A stretch of DNA of 64,000 nucleotides, taken from assembly GCA_045627605.1 (NCBI GenBank), contig JAZQOA010000056.1, positions 39,310 to 103,309 of the forward strand, given 5' to 3'. This document shows, piece after piece, positions 52,183-60,170 of the stretch; within the stretch, counting starts at the first letter, position 1; each line of letters begins with the position of its first letter. Both the position numbers and the translations under genes were made by a program. Origin of the DNA: RGIG5952 sp045627605 (GTDB lineage: Bacteria > Verrucomicrobiota > Kiritimatiellia > RFP12 > JAAYLN01). The notes beneath the pieces are model-generated. The model had not been told where the DNA came from, searched no databases, and was given only the letters and a program-made list of their open reading frames with translations.

Positions 52183-52751
52183 TTCTGATCTTCCTCTTTT
52201 TCCTGCGACGCGTCGCGCCTGACGCGCACGCGCACAAGCCTCAGGACGCTATTGTCCGTGAGCCCCGCGACGCGCCAGGTGAAGCGCCGCCCGTCGTGCG
52301 TCACCGAAATCATGTCGCCGTCGGCATACGGGTAGCCGTTGATGACGACGCTTGTGCGAACCGTCCCGTCGTCGTCCTTGGCGACGATGGTGCCGCCGAT
52401 CTTGAGCGTCTTCCGCGCCGCCACCCAGTGGCGCGTCGTCGTCACCTCGTAGCCCTGCGAGGAAACTGGGGCGCCGGCTTCGTCGTCGGTCGCCGCCTCC
52501 TCGGGCTTTGCAATGACGCTGTCCGCCGAAATCACCGTGCGCTCACCCTCGTAGCCCTGGGGCCAGAAGGGGTTGCGTACCGGTTTCGCGACACGGACGG
52601 GTGCCGCAGGCTCGGCAGCGGGCTCCGCCGCGGGTTCTTCGGCGAACGCCATTGGCGCGGAGACAAAAAGCAAGGCGGCAAGAATGCGCGAGGGGAGCGG
52701 AGAGTGACGAGTGGTGAGTTCCACCACGGGGAGGGAGCCGGCATTTTTCAT
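52179..52751 (-). CDS. PilP-position lipidless exported protein
   Basis: 190 residues encoded between pilO and the secretin, the usual pilP slot. It has an N-terminal hydrophobic stretch (ILAALLFVSAPMAFA), an EPAAEPAAEPAAP repeat linker, a proline-rich NPFWPQGYEG segment like the PilP region that meets PilO, and a small beta domain to the end (WRVAGLTDNSVLRLVRVRV). Family membership rests mostly on position. GA-rich simple repeats encode residues near 9-22. Confidence 0.6.
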   Translation of the reverse strand: MKNAGSLPVVELTTRHSPLPSRILAALLFVSAPMAFAEEPAAEPAAEPAAPVRVAKPVRNPFWPQGYEGERTVISADSVIAKPEEAATDDEAGAPVSSQGYEVTTTRHWVAARKTLKIGGTIVAKDDDGTVRTSVVINGYPYADGDMISVTHDGRRFTWRVAGLTDNSVLRLVRVRVRRDASQEKEEDQK

Positions 52752-53344
52752 TTCGCCGCCTCCAGAACCTTTGCCGGCCATTCGAAGACGAGCTCCGCCT
52801 GCTGCGCGTCGGGATCGGCCTGGGACACAATCGTGAACGACTCAAGGGAGACCAGCGGCTGGTCGCGCTCCATCCGCATGATGAAGGAGGCGATTTCCAT
52901 ATAGCTCCCGCGGCAGGAGACCTTGATCGGGTAGCGGGCGTAAAGCTGTTTCGGCGCGGGCTTGGGGATCGGCAGGTAACGCATGGGAAGTTCGGCGTAG
53001 TCGAGCCCCCGGAGCCCGACTTCAAGGGCGACGGGCTCTATGTGGGACTTCGCGCGCATCGCGTAGGATTCGAGAAGCGGTTCGAGAAGCGTGTCGATGT
53101 AGGGTTTGCGCGCCGTCATGACCTCCTGGATCTTGCTCCTGACGGCATCCTTCTCCTTGAGGTTCCTGTCGGCCATGTTGCGCTGCATCGCGATGTCGTC
53201 GCGCTCGCGCCGGGCCGTAACCAGCGAGTTTTTGAAGGGCTGGACGGCGAACATGTAGGTGACGATCGCAAGCCCGACGAGCCCGGCGAAAATCAGAGCC
53301 GAACGCTGCGTGGAGGGGGCGAGGTTCTGGAGTGACGAACTCAT
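52748..53344 (-). CDS. PilO-like inner membrane protein
   Basis: 198 residues with one membrane helix (15-36), a coiled coil (40-75, RRERDDIAMQRNMADRNLKEK) and a C-terminal ferredoxin-like domain (YPIKVSCRGSYMEIASFIMRMERDQPLVSLESFTI), the PilO plan. It pairs with PilN at the inner membrane to link the motor and the secretin. ATGA overlaps on both ends. Confidence 0.85.
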   Translation of the reverse strand: MSSSLQNLAPSTQRSALIFAGLVGLAIVTYMFAVQPFKNSLVTARRERDDIAMQRNMADRNLKEKDAVRSKIQEVMTARKPYIDTLLEPLLESYAMRAKSHIEPVALEVGLRGLDYAELPMRYLPIPKPAPKQLYARYPIKVSCRGSYMEIASFIMRMERDQPLVSLESFTIVSQADPDAQQAELVFEWPAKVLEAAK

Positions 53345-54051
53345 GGTTTCTCGAACCTCCTTTCGGGGCAAACATACTCGACATCGAAAATCAGCATCCG
53401 CGTGCCGTCGCGCTTCCCCGTGTCGTCGAGGCGGAAGGCGTGGACGCGCGGGCTCGGCGCCGCCGAGCGCGGATCGCGGTCGATTTTGAGGTCGCGCTCG
53501 AACTCGGGGCTTTCAAGCGCCTCCATGAAGGAGATGACATGGGCTTCCTTCGGCGCCAGCCCCTTGAGGCGAAGCGTCGCAGGTTCAAAGGCCTCCTTCG
53601 GGGCGGGCGGGGGCGGCGGCGCGGCCTTGGCGCCCGGTGCCAGCTTGGGGACCGGGGGCAGCTGCTGCGGGGGCGGTTCGGGAACGGAGACCGACGTCAA
53701 CTGGACGCGCGCGGGAATGACGTCCGCAAGGTTCGCGAGCAAGGTGCCGTAAGTCTTCCGCCCGGCCTTGTAGTATTCGAACTGCTCAAGCTCCTTCTCG
53801 AGGTTTCGGAGCTCGCCCATCTGCTTGAGGATTTCGGCGTTCGACGCCTTCTTGGCATCGTATTCCGCCTGGAGGGCGCGCGTCTCGCTCTTGACCATCA
53901 GGATCTGCATGGCGATCATACCCCACCACACGACCATGCCGAGGAAGGCGAAGAGCGCCAGCACCGGCATCATGATGCGGAGGCGGACAGGCGAGGAGGA
54001 AAGCCGTTCGGAGTCCTTGAGCAAATTCAAATGGAGGCTGGCGTCTTTCAT
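53341..54051 (-). CDS. PilN-like inner membrane protein
   Basis: 236 residues. A short cytoplasmic LHLNLLKDSERL (compare the PilN INLLP motif that binds PilM), one helix (28-50), a coiled coil (50-95) and a periplasmic domain interrupted by a proline-rich stretch (PPPQQLPPVPKLAPGAKAAPPPPPAPK). This proline linker is longer than in common PilN proteins. Partner of PilO and PilM. Confidence 0.82.
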   Translation of the reverse strand: MKDASLHLNLLKDSERLSSSPVRLRIMMPVLALFAFLGMVVWWGMIAMQILMVKSETRALQAEYDAKKASNAEILKQMGELRNLEKELEQFEYYKAGRKTYGTLLANLADVIPARVQLTSVSVPEPPPQQLPPVPKLAPGAKAAPPPPPAPKEAFEPATLRLKGLAPKEAHVISFMEALESPEFERDLKIDRDPRSAAPSPRVHAFRLDDTGKRDGTRMLIFDVEYVCPERRFEKP

Positions 54052-54059
54052 GGTTTTCG

Positions 54060-55136
54060 CTACGCCTCCATCGCCGCGCGGGCGGCGCCAAACGCCGTGA
54101 GAAAGACCTGCGACTGCGAAGCCGTGATCTCGGCGGGCTTGGCGCCCTTCCCGCCTGCGACCTTGACCTGCGGGGTTTGGAGTCCTTCGAAAACCGAGGG
54201 GGTGACAAGCGGCAGGCGAAGGACATCCGCCGAAATCTGGCTCCAGTAATGCGCGCCGGAGGGCAACCCCATCAGAAAGACTTTCGTAATCTTCAGGGAA
54301 TGGCGGCTGGAAAGATAGTCGAGCGAAAGCTCAAGTTGGTTCAGGACCGGCCTCACGAAAGGTTCGAGCGCGGGGCGCGGGTCGATGAGCGTGTCGTCGA
54401 GAACGGAATCGACAATCTCGTCTTCAAGCCCGAGCTTCGTCTTCACCGTTTCGCGCATCGAAAGCCATCCCCCCGTCCCCGGGCATTGGCGAAAGAGGAC
54501 AAGCCCGCCCTCCTTGTAGCCGGCGAAGAAAACGGAGCCCTGCAAAACAAAAACGGCGAAGACCGTGCCGTCCGCGGCGGCGAACTCAGGCTGGAGCCTC
54601 ACCGACGAAAGCATGGCGGCCGGAGCCAGCTGGATGGAGGATGCCGTGGGCCGCTTGCCTTCGGGCAGGAGCCGCGACAACCACAACGCCTGGAATTCGG
54701 GAATCCCGCACTCAAGCGACGAGGCGCCGTCGGCCATCGGGAGGGACACGGAACGGGTGCCCTCCTTCGACTCGGGCACGCCCGCCGTCGCGGACGCCGC
54801 CGAAGACTGCCTGACGAACATGTCGGGGGTACTGACGGCAAGCGCCGCGTGGGGAGCCTGGAATTCAAAGGGGAACGCCCACGTGGGCTGCCTGGAGGTT
54901 TCCTCCCATTTTTCAGGAAGCGCCCCGTCGGGGGGCGGGACAAAACCGGCGGCCGCAACACCCCAGACGCCCTTTTTGCAAGTGAGGCGCACGGCCGGGC
55001 ATCCCCGCGCATCGCCGGAGAACAACTCAACGCCAACCACGTCGGAAAGCCCACTGGTCTTCTTGGCGCCGCCAGAGGCCGCGGAAGAAGGCTTGCCAAT
55101 CTCAATCGACTTGGTTTTTGTCAGCTGGATCTTCAT
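54060..55136 (-). CDS. PilM-like actin-fold protein
   Basis: 358 residues. Weakly conserved, but DVVGVELFSGDARGCPAVRL at 30-50 begins the actin-like domain, and IPEFQALWLSRLLPEG, PVLNQLELSLDYLSSRHSLKITKVFLMGLPSGA near 265-298 match the PilM second subdomain. It assembles under PilN on the cytoplasmic side. First gene of the minus-strand pilus operon, about ten nt from the predicted sigma-54 start. Assignment relies on order with pilN/O/Q. Confidence 0.72.
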   Translation of the reverse strand: MKIQLTKTKSIEIGKPSSAASGGAKKTSGLSDVVGVELFSGDARGCPAVRLTCKKGVWGVAAAGFVPPPDGALPEKWEETSRQPTWAFPFEFQAPHAALAVSTPDMFVRQSSAASATAGVPESKEGTRSVSLPMADGASSLECGIPEFQALWLSRLLPEGKRPTASSIQLAPAAMLSSVRLQPEFAAADGTVFAVFVLQGSVFFAGYKEGGLVLFRQCPGTGGWLSMRETVKTKLGLEDEIVDSVLDDTLIDPRPALEPFVRPVLNQLELSLDYLSSRHSLKITKVFLMGLPSGAHYWSQISADVLRLPLVTPSVFEGLQTPQVKVAGGKGAKPAEITASQSQVFLTAFGAARAAMEA

Positions 55137-55151
55137 ATCAAGGTAGAATAA

Positions 55152-55197
55152 TTATAGCACATAGCGTGCCAAAATTGGCACGCTATGTGCTATAATA
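55152..55197. promoter_or_regulatory. Palindromic bidirectional sigma-54 promoter
   Basis: Two 22-bp arms (55152-55173 and 55176-55197) are exact inverse complements around a central AA. Each arm contains TTGGCACGCTATGTGCT reading outward: plus strand 55176-55192, minus strand 55157-55173. TGGCACG and TGC with 12 bp between GG and GC is the sigma-54 -24/-12 pattern. It would fire towards the pilM operon and towards the gene at 55215. TATAAT follows each -12 box, so sigma-70 use is also possible. Confidence 0.75.
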
Positions 55198-55214
55198 ACA
55201 CCTTGGGTAAGGCA

Positions 55215-55589
55215 ATGGACGACACGATTACAACTGAAGGCAACGATACGATTTCCCAGCGGCTGCAAGTTGCTGAAATGCAACTTGAACGCTCAAAGGT
55301 GGTCATGGATTCCCTCGCGGGCTTCTGCCATGCGCTCGGGCAGCCCGCAACGGTGCTGCTCAGCAGCATCGAGCTCATGAAACTCCCCTCGACCCCGCCG
55401 GAGATGCGGGACCAGATCCTTGACATGTGCTACGAGGCCGTGCTTGAGATCCGCTCGATCCTCACCCAGATGAAGGCCCGCCGGGAATATGTCTCGGAAG
55501 CCTATCTCCACGGCAATGAAAGCGCCGGCGACATGATCTCGCTCCAGGAATGGCGCGACAAGCAACCGCCAAAAGTCAGCTGGGATTAG
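55215..55589 (+). CDS. Stand-alone histidine-kinase dimerisation (DHp) domain-like protein
   Basis: 124 residues, no signal or membrane segment. SKVVMDSLAGFCHALGQPATVLLSSIELMKL resembles a kinase H-box (His-x-x-x-x-Pro; HALGQP), followed by a second helix QILDMCYEAVLEIRSILTQMKA, giving a DHp helical hairpin. No ATPase domain follows. It might act as a phosphotransfer or decoy partner for the pilus two-component system. AAGG precedes the ATG. Shares a symmetric promoter with pilM. Confidence 0.6.
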   Translation: MDDTITTEGNDTISQRLQVAEMQLERSKVVMDSLAGFCHALGQPATVLLSSIELMKLPSTPPEMRDQILDMCYEAVLEIRSILTQMKARREYVSEAYLHGNESAGDMISLQEWRDKQPPKVSWD

Positions 55590-55595
55590 GTGCGG

Positions 55596-55637
55596 GGAGT
55601 AAAGAGTTAAGAGTTGAGAGTTGGGAGTAATGAGTGA
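55596..55637. repeat. GAGTT simple-repeat patch
   Basis: GAGTAAAGAGTTAAGAGTT then GAGAGTTGGGAGTAATGAG form imperfect five- to seven-base repeats after the DHp gene, just before the terminator hairpin. Similar GA-rich simple repeats occur at 1-274 and within the PilP-like gene near 52690-52735. Confidence 0.6.
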
Positions 55638-55639
55638 AG

Positions 55640-55678
55640 ATGCCATTGCGCAGGGGCAATGGCATTTGCTTTTTATTT
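55640..55678 (+). terminator. Intrinsic terminator after the DHp gene
   Basis: ATGCCATTGC (55640-55649) pairs with GCAATGGCAT (55656-55665) around a 6-nt loop, followed by TTGCTTTTTATTT. Downstream gene then needs its own promoter or reads through. Confidence 0.75.
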
Positions 55679-55692
55679 AAAGGAAAAGGGAA

Positions 55693-57774
55693 ATGAAGGA
55701 AACGACCTGGGAAATTGCCAAGCGGACGGCAACAAACAAGCCCGCAGGTAAAACGAAAAAGGAAAACGGAGGCCTACCGAAAAGCATTGCGCTGATGCTT
55801 TGCGTCGGGCTCCTCCAAGTCGCGGGCTATTACTTTGCCGGCGCAATGGCCAAGATCGACGGTCCCGGCATTGCCGTCCCGCAACCCGACACCCTGCTCT
55901 ACTGCCAGGCGGCGCGGCGAATCGCCGAGGGTCATCCATTTTCCTTTTCCGCCGGCGAGGCGGCGACGACCGGCACCACGTCGGTGGCCTACCCCTTCGT
56001 CCTCGCCGTGCCCTATCTGCTCGGCGCGAAAGGCGACGCCCTGCTTACCGCCGGCTTCGTCCTGAACGCCCTCCTCTACCTCGTCTTCCTCGCCGGGTGG
56101 GGGGTCGCCATCCGCCACTGGCTTGACCGGCCCGTGGCGCAAATGACGGCCTCGCTCCTCGTCGCGCTCTCGGGGCAGGCGGCCTTCTGCGCCCTGGCGC
56201 AAAGCGACATCGGGATGTGGCTCGCCGCCAGCGCCTGGCTCGCGGCGGGGCTTGCGATGGGCAACGCCTGGATCTACGCGCCGCTTCTCGTCGCCGGCCC
56301 GTGGATCCGTCCCGAAGGCATGGTCTGCGTCGTCGCCTTCGCGGCGATCGCCGCCCTGCTGGCAATTATCCGGCGCAAGGTCGACAAGGGCGCCGCCCTC
56401 GTCGCGGCTCTCGGGATTTTGAGTACGCTCGGCGTCTTCGCCCTCAACTACGCCTTGTCCGGTGAAACGCAATTTTCAAGCGTCGCGCAAAAAGGCTACC
56501 TGAAGCAAGATGACTTCGCCACCGCCATTGCGAAAACCGCAATCGACGCCCTGAAGATGGCAAAGGCCTTCTTCCTCGGCCTGCCACAAAACGCCCCCCG
56601 CGACTTCTACGCCATCCCCCTCCTCGGCGCACTCTTCCTCTGGCGCGGCATCCTGAACCGTCCCTGGCGGATCGACCGGGAACCGGGGCTTTTCGTCTGG
56701 TGCCTCGCGGCGCTGGGTGGTTTCGCAACCGTGGCGCAAAGCGGCTGGCAAGACACGAACATGGACCGCTACCTCGCCTGGTTCCTCCCGGTCGCCCTTG
56801 TCTTCACCGCCGACGGCGCGGCCTCCTACGGGCGGCAGACGCGCGGAAAGCACCTCCGACTTGTCCCGCCCGCCATGACCTGCGTCTTCGCCGGCGCGAC
56901 GGCCATTGTCCTCATGGCCATCTTCCACTCGACATCGGCAGCTTCCGACCGCCTTTATGAATTTGCGAAGGAATGCGAGGGCACGATGCGCGGGACGGCT
57001 TCCGTCGGTTGCTACGGGATCTGCGGGGCGGCCTATAGCCTCGCAGAACGGCGCGTCGCGCACATCCCCGGCGTCTACTCGCGCACCTTCAGCGGGGGCC
57101 GTCCCGAGGGCAAGTTCGAAACGCTCAAGAACGAACCCGACACGCGCTTCGAATACTGGTTGCTCAGCGATGCCGAAGACCTCCGCGAACTGGAGGGCCG
57201 AAAAGACCAGTGCCTCGGGCCCCAGCTCCTCGCCGGCCCCGACGGCTATGAGTTGCGCCTCGCCCGGTGGGACGCCTTCAAAAACGCCGCCACGCCGCCG
57301 CCCGCGCCCGAAGGGAAGCGCCTTGTCGCCCGCGTTGACATCGGCTACTGGCGCGACGAAAAGGCGGCAAACTACAGGGTCTTCGACCGCTACCGTCGCC
57401 CGAAGGACTTTGTCTTCACGGAATTCGGGAAACTGAACGGCACCGACATCGTCGAATGCGGGCGGCTCGTCGTCGGCGCCGACGAAATGACCGTGCCTCT
57501 GGCGACTGGCCGGGAAACCACCGTCGTGATGCGCACCTTGCCCGAAAGGGCGTTTTCCATCAACGGGCTGGAACTCAAATACGGCTTCAAGAGCCCGTTG
57601 GCGCTCTGCGTCGAAGCCGACGGCGAGGAAGCCTGCGACGTCTTCGTGCCTTACGCGGAAAAGGACTTTTCCGACGCCTCGTTCACCATTCCCGGCGCCG
57701 CCATCAAAAAATCGCCCTGCCGCCTGCGGTTCAACGGCGACCACATCGCCTGCGCCTACTGGTTCTACCAGTAG
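55693..57774 (+). CDS. Polytopic membrane protein, GT39/GT-C-like
   Basis: 693 residues. One helix (33-52), a loop with QPDTLLYCQAARRIAEGHPF (Asp as in GT-C DxD/E loops), about ten further helices to 410, and a soluble C-terminal beta-rich part (from 430). GTTSVAYPFVLAVPYLLGA and TNMDRYLAWFLPVAL resemble dolichol-phosphate-mannose-like transferases. Substrate unknown; closeness to pilus genes makes pilin or surface glycosylation possible. AAAGGAAAAGGGAA precedes the ATG. Confidence 0.6.
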   Translation: MKETTWEIAKRTATNKPAGKTKKENGGLPKSIALMLCVGLLQVAGYYFAGAMAKIDGPGIAVPQPDTLLYCQAARRIAEGHPFSFSAGEAATTGTTSVAYPFVLAVPYLLGAKGDALLTAGFVLNALLYLVFLAGWGVAIRHWLDRPVAQMTASLLVALSGQAAFCALAQSDIGMWLAASAWLAAGLAMGNAWIYAPLLVAGPWIRPEGMVCVVAFAAIAALLAIIRRKVDKGAALVAALGILSTLGVFALNYALSGETQFSSVAQKGYLKQDDFATAIAKTAIDALKMAKAFFLGLPQNAPRDFYAIPLLGALFLWRGILNRPWRIDREPGLFVWCLAALGGFATVAQSGWQDTNMDRYLAWFLPVALVFTADGAASYGRQTRGKHLRLVPPAMTCVFAGATAIVLMAIFHSTSAASDRLYEFAKECEGTMRGTASVGCYGICGAAYSLAERRVAHIPGVYSRTFSGGRPEGKFETLKNEPDTRFEYWLLSDAEDLRELEGRKDQCLGPQLLAGPDGYELRLARWDAFKNAATPPPAPEGKRLVARVDIGYWRDEKAANYRVFDRYRRPKDFVFTEFGKLNGTDIVECGRLVVGADEMTVPLATGRETTVVMRTLPERAFSINGLELKYGFKSPLALCVEADGEEACDVFVPYAEKDFSDASFTIPGAAIKKSPCRLRFNGDHIACAYWFYQ

Positions 57775-57796
57775 CCTTCGCCCAAGGGGAGTCTGC

Positions 57797-57827
57797 GCAT
57801 CTGCCTGTCAAACGGACTGGCAGATGC
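57797..57827 (+). terminator. Possible hairpin terminator after the GT-C-like gene
   Basis: GCATCTGCC (57797-57805) pairs with GGCAGATGC (57819-57827) across a 13-nt loop. It is followed by A7 rather than T, so on the plus strand it lacks the usual T-run; confidence is low. Confidence 0.35.
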
Positions 57828-57863
57828 AAAAAAAGAAGAAGAGGGTGGGAATCCCTCTTCTTC
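57828..57863 (-). terminator. Intrinsic terminator of the pilin gene
   Basis: On the minus strand, an 11-bp stem (complement of 57853-57863 with 57835-57845) with a 7-nt loop is followed by seven Ts (complement of 57828-57834). It lies about 30 nt after the pilin stop. Confidence 0.85.
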
Positions 57864-57893
57864 CTGTCAACTCGCAGATTGAACTGCTTAGGA

Positions 57894-58274
57894 TTAGTCG
57901 CCATCGCCGCCGCTGGCCGCATCCGTGGGAATGACGTGGCCCTTGTCGGTGGCGTGTGTGCAGGCAACCTTGATCGCGCCATTTTCGAGGGTGATCGTGT
58001 AGTTGCCCTTGTCATACGGGCAGGTCGGCGTCGTCTTGACGTAGTTCTGCGGGCCGCAGAGGTCGGAAAGCCCCGGGGCCGCAGCCGCGCCGTTCGTGAT
58101 GAGCCACTGCTCGCCGGCGGTCTGAAGCTGCTTCATGTTGCTGATGCAGGTGTTCTTCTGGGACTCGTCGCGATACTTGATGAAGTTCGGGATCGCAACT
58201 GCGGCCAAAATGGCGATGATTGCGACCACGATCATGATTTCAACAAGCGTGAAACCCTGATTTTTCTTGTTCAT
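57894..58274 (-). CDS. Type IV pilin / major pseudopilin
   Basis: 126 residues starting MNKKNQGFTLVEIMIVV. The class III signal is cut between Gly7 and Phe8, with Glu at mature position 5, and the hydrophobic helix runs to about residue 30. Two cysteine pairs are possible (Cys43, Cys73, Cys85 and Cys105 region). The C-terminus is acidic and glycine rich. It is preceded by a sigma-54 promoter and followed by a strong terminator, as for an abundant major subunit. Could also serve a type II secretion-like pseudopilus. Confidence 0.93.
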   Translation of the reverse strand: MNKKNQGFTLVEIMIVVAIIAILAAVAIPNFIKYRDESQKNTCISNMKQLQTAGEQWLITNGAAAAPGLSDLCGPQNYVKTTPTCPYDKGNYTITLENGAIKVACTHATDKGHVIPTDAASGGDGD

Positions 58275-58344
58275 GGTTGTAAACCTTTCCTTAGTGTGTT
58301 TGTTGTCGCAATCAACACCATGTTGATCGCCGTAATGTTATTTT

Positions 58345-58361
58345 AGCACAACCCGTGCCAA
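58345..58361 (-). promoter_or_regulatory. Sigma-54 promoter of the pilin gene
   Basis: Minus strand reads TTGGCACGGGTTGTGCT, with GG and GC 12 bp apart, followed by AAAATAA. The transcript would begin near 58334, about 60 nt ahead of the pilin ATG at 58274. Confidence 0.75.
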
Positions 58362-58693
58362 ACGGGGTAGAAAAAATTTTCCGGGCCATCGAAAAAAAAC
58401 GAGAACCCCCATATATGGTGTATTCGTCCCGGGATGCGCCGACATATCGTCACGGGACTTGCGGACGGCCCCGGGCCGTGCGCGAAGATTTTCGCAAAAA
58501 AGAGAAAAATTTTGCAAATTTGCAAAAATGAGAAACACGGCGGCCGGCGATGATCGACTGCTACCGGTAGCTATCGATGGCAATCGGTCGCGATCAATCG
58601 CCGCCGGCAGCTATCGGCAGCAGTCGGCAGTTGCCGTTCCGCCCGCCTCCGCCTTCTTCCAAATTTTTCACCGATAGTGTATAATCTTCTATC
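58362..58693. other. Intergenic region between pilin and the PilR-like gene
   Basis: About 330 bases without a gene. It holds two adjacent palindromes TTTGCAAA at 58511-58518 and 58519-58526, a TATATGG patch near 58411, and imperfect GGCAATCGG/CGGCAGC repeats at 58575-58640. GTGTATAAT at 58676-58684 is probably the -10 region for the PilR-like gene. Activator binding sites for the pilin promoter may be in this stretch but cannot be defined. Confidence 0.5.
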
Positions 58694-60067
58694 ATGTCAA
58701 AAATCCTCATAGTCGATGACGAGCCACGCATCCTTCTCCTCATGCAGAGCCTGCTGAAGGCCAATGGCTTCGATGTTGAAACGGCGCGCGACGGAAAGTC
58801 CGCCCTTGACATCATCCGCCAGGGCAGGACCGATATCACGATCACGGATCTCCGCATGGCGCCGATGGACGGCATGACGCTTTTCCGCGAGATCCACGCG
58901 CTGTATCCCGACATGCCGGTCATTCTCCTCACCGCCTACGCCACGGTTGAAACCGCGATCGAGGCGATGAAGAGCGGCATCTTCGACTACATGACCAAGC
59001 CCTTCAAGGTCGACGACATGACGGCGTGCCTCAAGCGCGCCGAGGAAAAAATCCGCAAGAACGCCTCGTCCGCCTCCGAAATCGGAGACTCGCCGCTTAA
59101 ATACCGCTTTGAAAACCTCATCGCCACCTCGCCTGTCATGCTCCAGGTCTGCGACATGATCCAGAAGGTCGCGCCGACGGCGGCGGCCGTGCTGATCAAC
59201 GGGGAGTCTGGCACCGGCAAGGAAGTCATCGCCAAAACCATCCACAAGTCGTCGACGCGCTCAGGCAAGCCGTGGGTCGCGGTCAACTGCGCCGCGCTCC
59301 CGGAGAACCTCCTTGAAAGCGAGATGTTCGGCCACGTCAAGGGCGCCTTCACCGGGGCCTATGCCGACAAGGAGGGGCTTTTCGAGACCGCGAACGGCGG
59401 CACGCTCTTCCTCGACGAAATCTCGTCCATGCCGCTGATTCTCCAGGGCAAGCTCCTGCGCGCCCTCCAGGAAAAGGAAATCCGCAGGGTTGGCGGGACG
59501 AAGGACATCCCGGTCGACGTGCGCGTCATCGCGGCCTCAAACGCCAACCTCGAGCAAGCCGTCGTCAAGGGCGAGTTCCGCAGCGACCTCTACTACCGCT
59601 TCGCCGTCATCACGCTCGACATCCCGCCGCTCCGCGAGCGCACGGAGGACATCATCCCCCTCGCCCGCCATTTCATCAAGGCGGAGACCCCGCGCGGCGC
59701 GACGCCCCCTGGTCTCTCGCCCGAGGCCACCAAAATCCTCACGGCCTACAACTGGCCGGGCAACGTCCGCGAGCTCGAAAACTCGATGAAGCACGCGCTC
59801 ACGTTCCTGCAGTCGGGCGACATCACGCCGGACATCCTCCCGCCGAAAATCCGCGACTACGTGGCCAGCGCCCCCGCCGCCACGCTCGGGGAAACCGACG
59901 CCGCGACCGCCACCTCGCTCAAGAGCTTCCTCCGCCAAAAGGAGAAGGAATACATCGAGCAAATCCTGACGGCGACCGGCGGCGACAAGGAAAAGGCCGC
60001 GGAAACGCTCAAGGTCAACCTCTCGACCCTCTACCGCAAGCTCGGCGACGACACGCCCGGGGCATAG
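58694..60067 (+). CDS. Sigma-54-dependent response regulator, PilR/NtrC family
   Basis: 457 residues. Receiver with Asp52 in ITDLRM and Lys102; AAA+ domain with Walker A GESGTGKE (170-177), the sigma-54 contact loop GAFTGA (217-222) and Walker B LFLDE; then a Fis-type helix-turn-helix (GGDKEKAAETLKVNLSTLYRKLGD). It activates sigma-54 promoters when phosphorylated. Three such promoter loci lie around it at pilin, pilB and the pilM/DHp intergene. The kinase is likely the hybrid one at 47429 or another. GTGTATAAT lies just upstream. Confidence 0.93.
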   Translation: MSKILIVDDEPRILLLMQSLLKANGFDVETARDGKSALDIIRQGRTDITITDLRMAPMDGMTLFREIHALYPDMPVILLTAYATVETAIEAMKSGIFDYMTKPFKVDDMTACLKRAEEKIRKNASSASEIGDSPLKYRFENLIATSPVMLQVCDMIQKVAPTAAAVLINGESGTGKEVIAKTIHKSSTRSGKPWVAVNCAALPENLLESEMFGHVKGAFTGAYADKEGLFETANGGTLFLDEISSMPLILQGKLLRALQEKEIRRVGGTKDIPVDVRVIAASNANLEQAVVKGEFRSDLYYRFAVITLDIPPLRERTEDIIPLARHFIKAETPRGATPPGLSPEATKILTAYNWPGNVRELENSMKHALTFLQSGDITPDILPPKIRDYVASAPAATLGETDAATATSLKSFLRQKEKEYIEQILTATGGDKEKAAETLKVNLSTLYRKLGDDTPGA

Positions 60068-60139
60068 CGCGACGGCAATCGGACACGCCCCCGGCAGCAG
60101 CCAACAATCCCCGGCGGCAATCAAGGAATCCCGTGCCTT

Positions 60140-60156
60140 TTGGCACGGGATGTGCT
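60140..60156 (+). promoter_or_regulatory. Sigma-54 promoter of pilB
   Basis: TTGGCACGGGATGTGCT, matching the pilin and pilM promoters in all but the variable centre. CCCGTGCC at 60130-60137 pairs with GGCACGGG at 60142-60149, so the -24 element is within an 8-bp palindrome. The ATG at 60171 is about 4 nt from the expected start. Confidence 0.72.
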
Positions 60157-60170
60157 TTAATAATTAGGCT

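Noticed and set aside
55152..55197. Palindrome as an intrinsic terminator
   Set aside because: It lies between divergent start codons and both arms contain outward sigma-54 elements.
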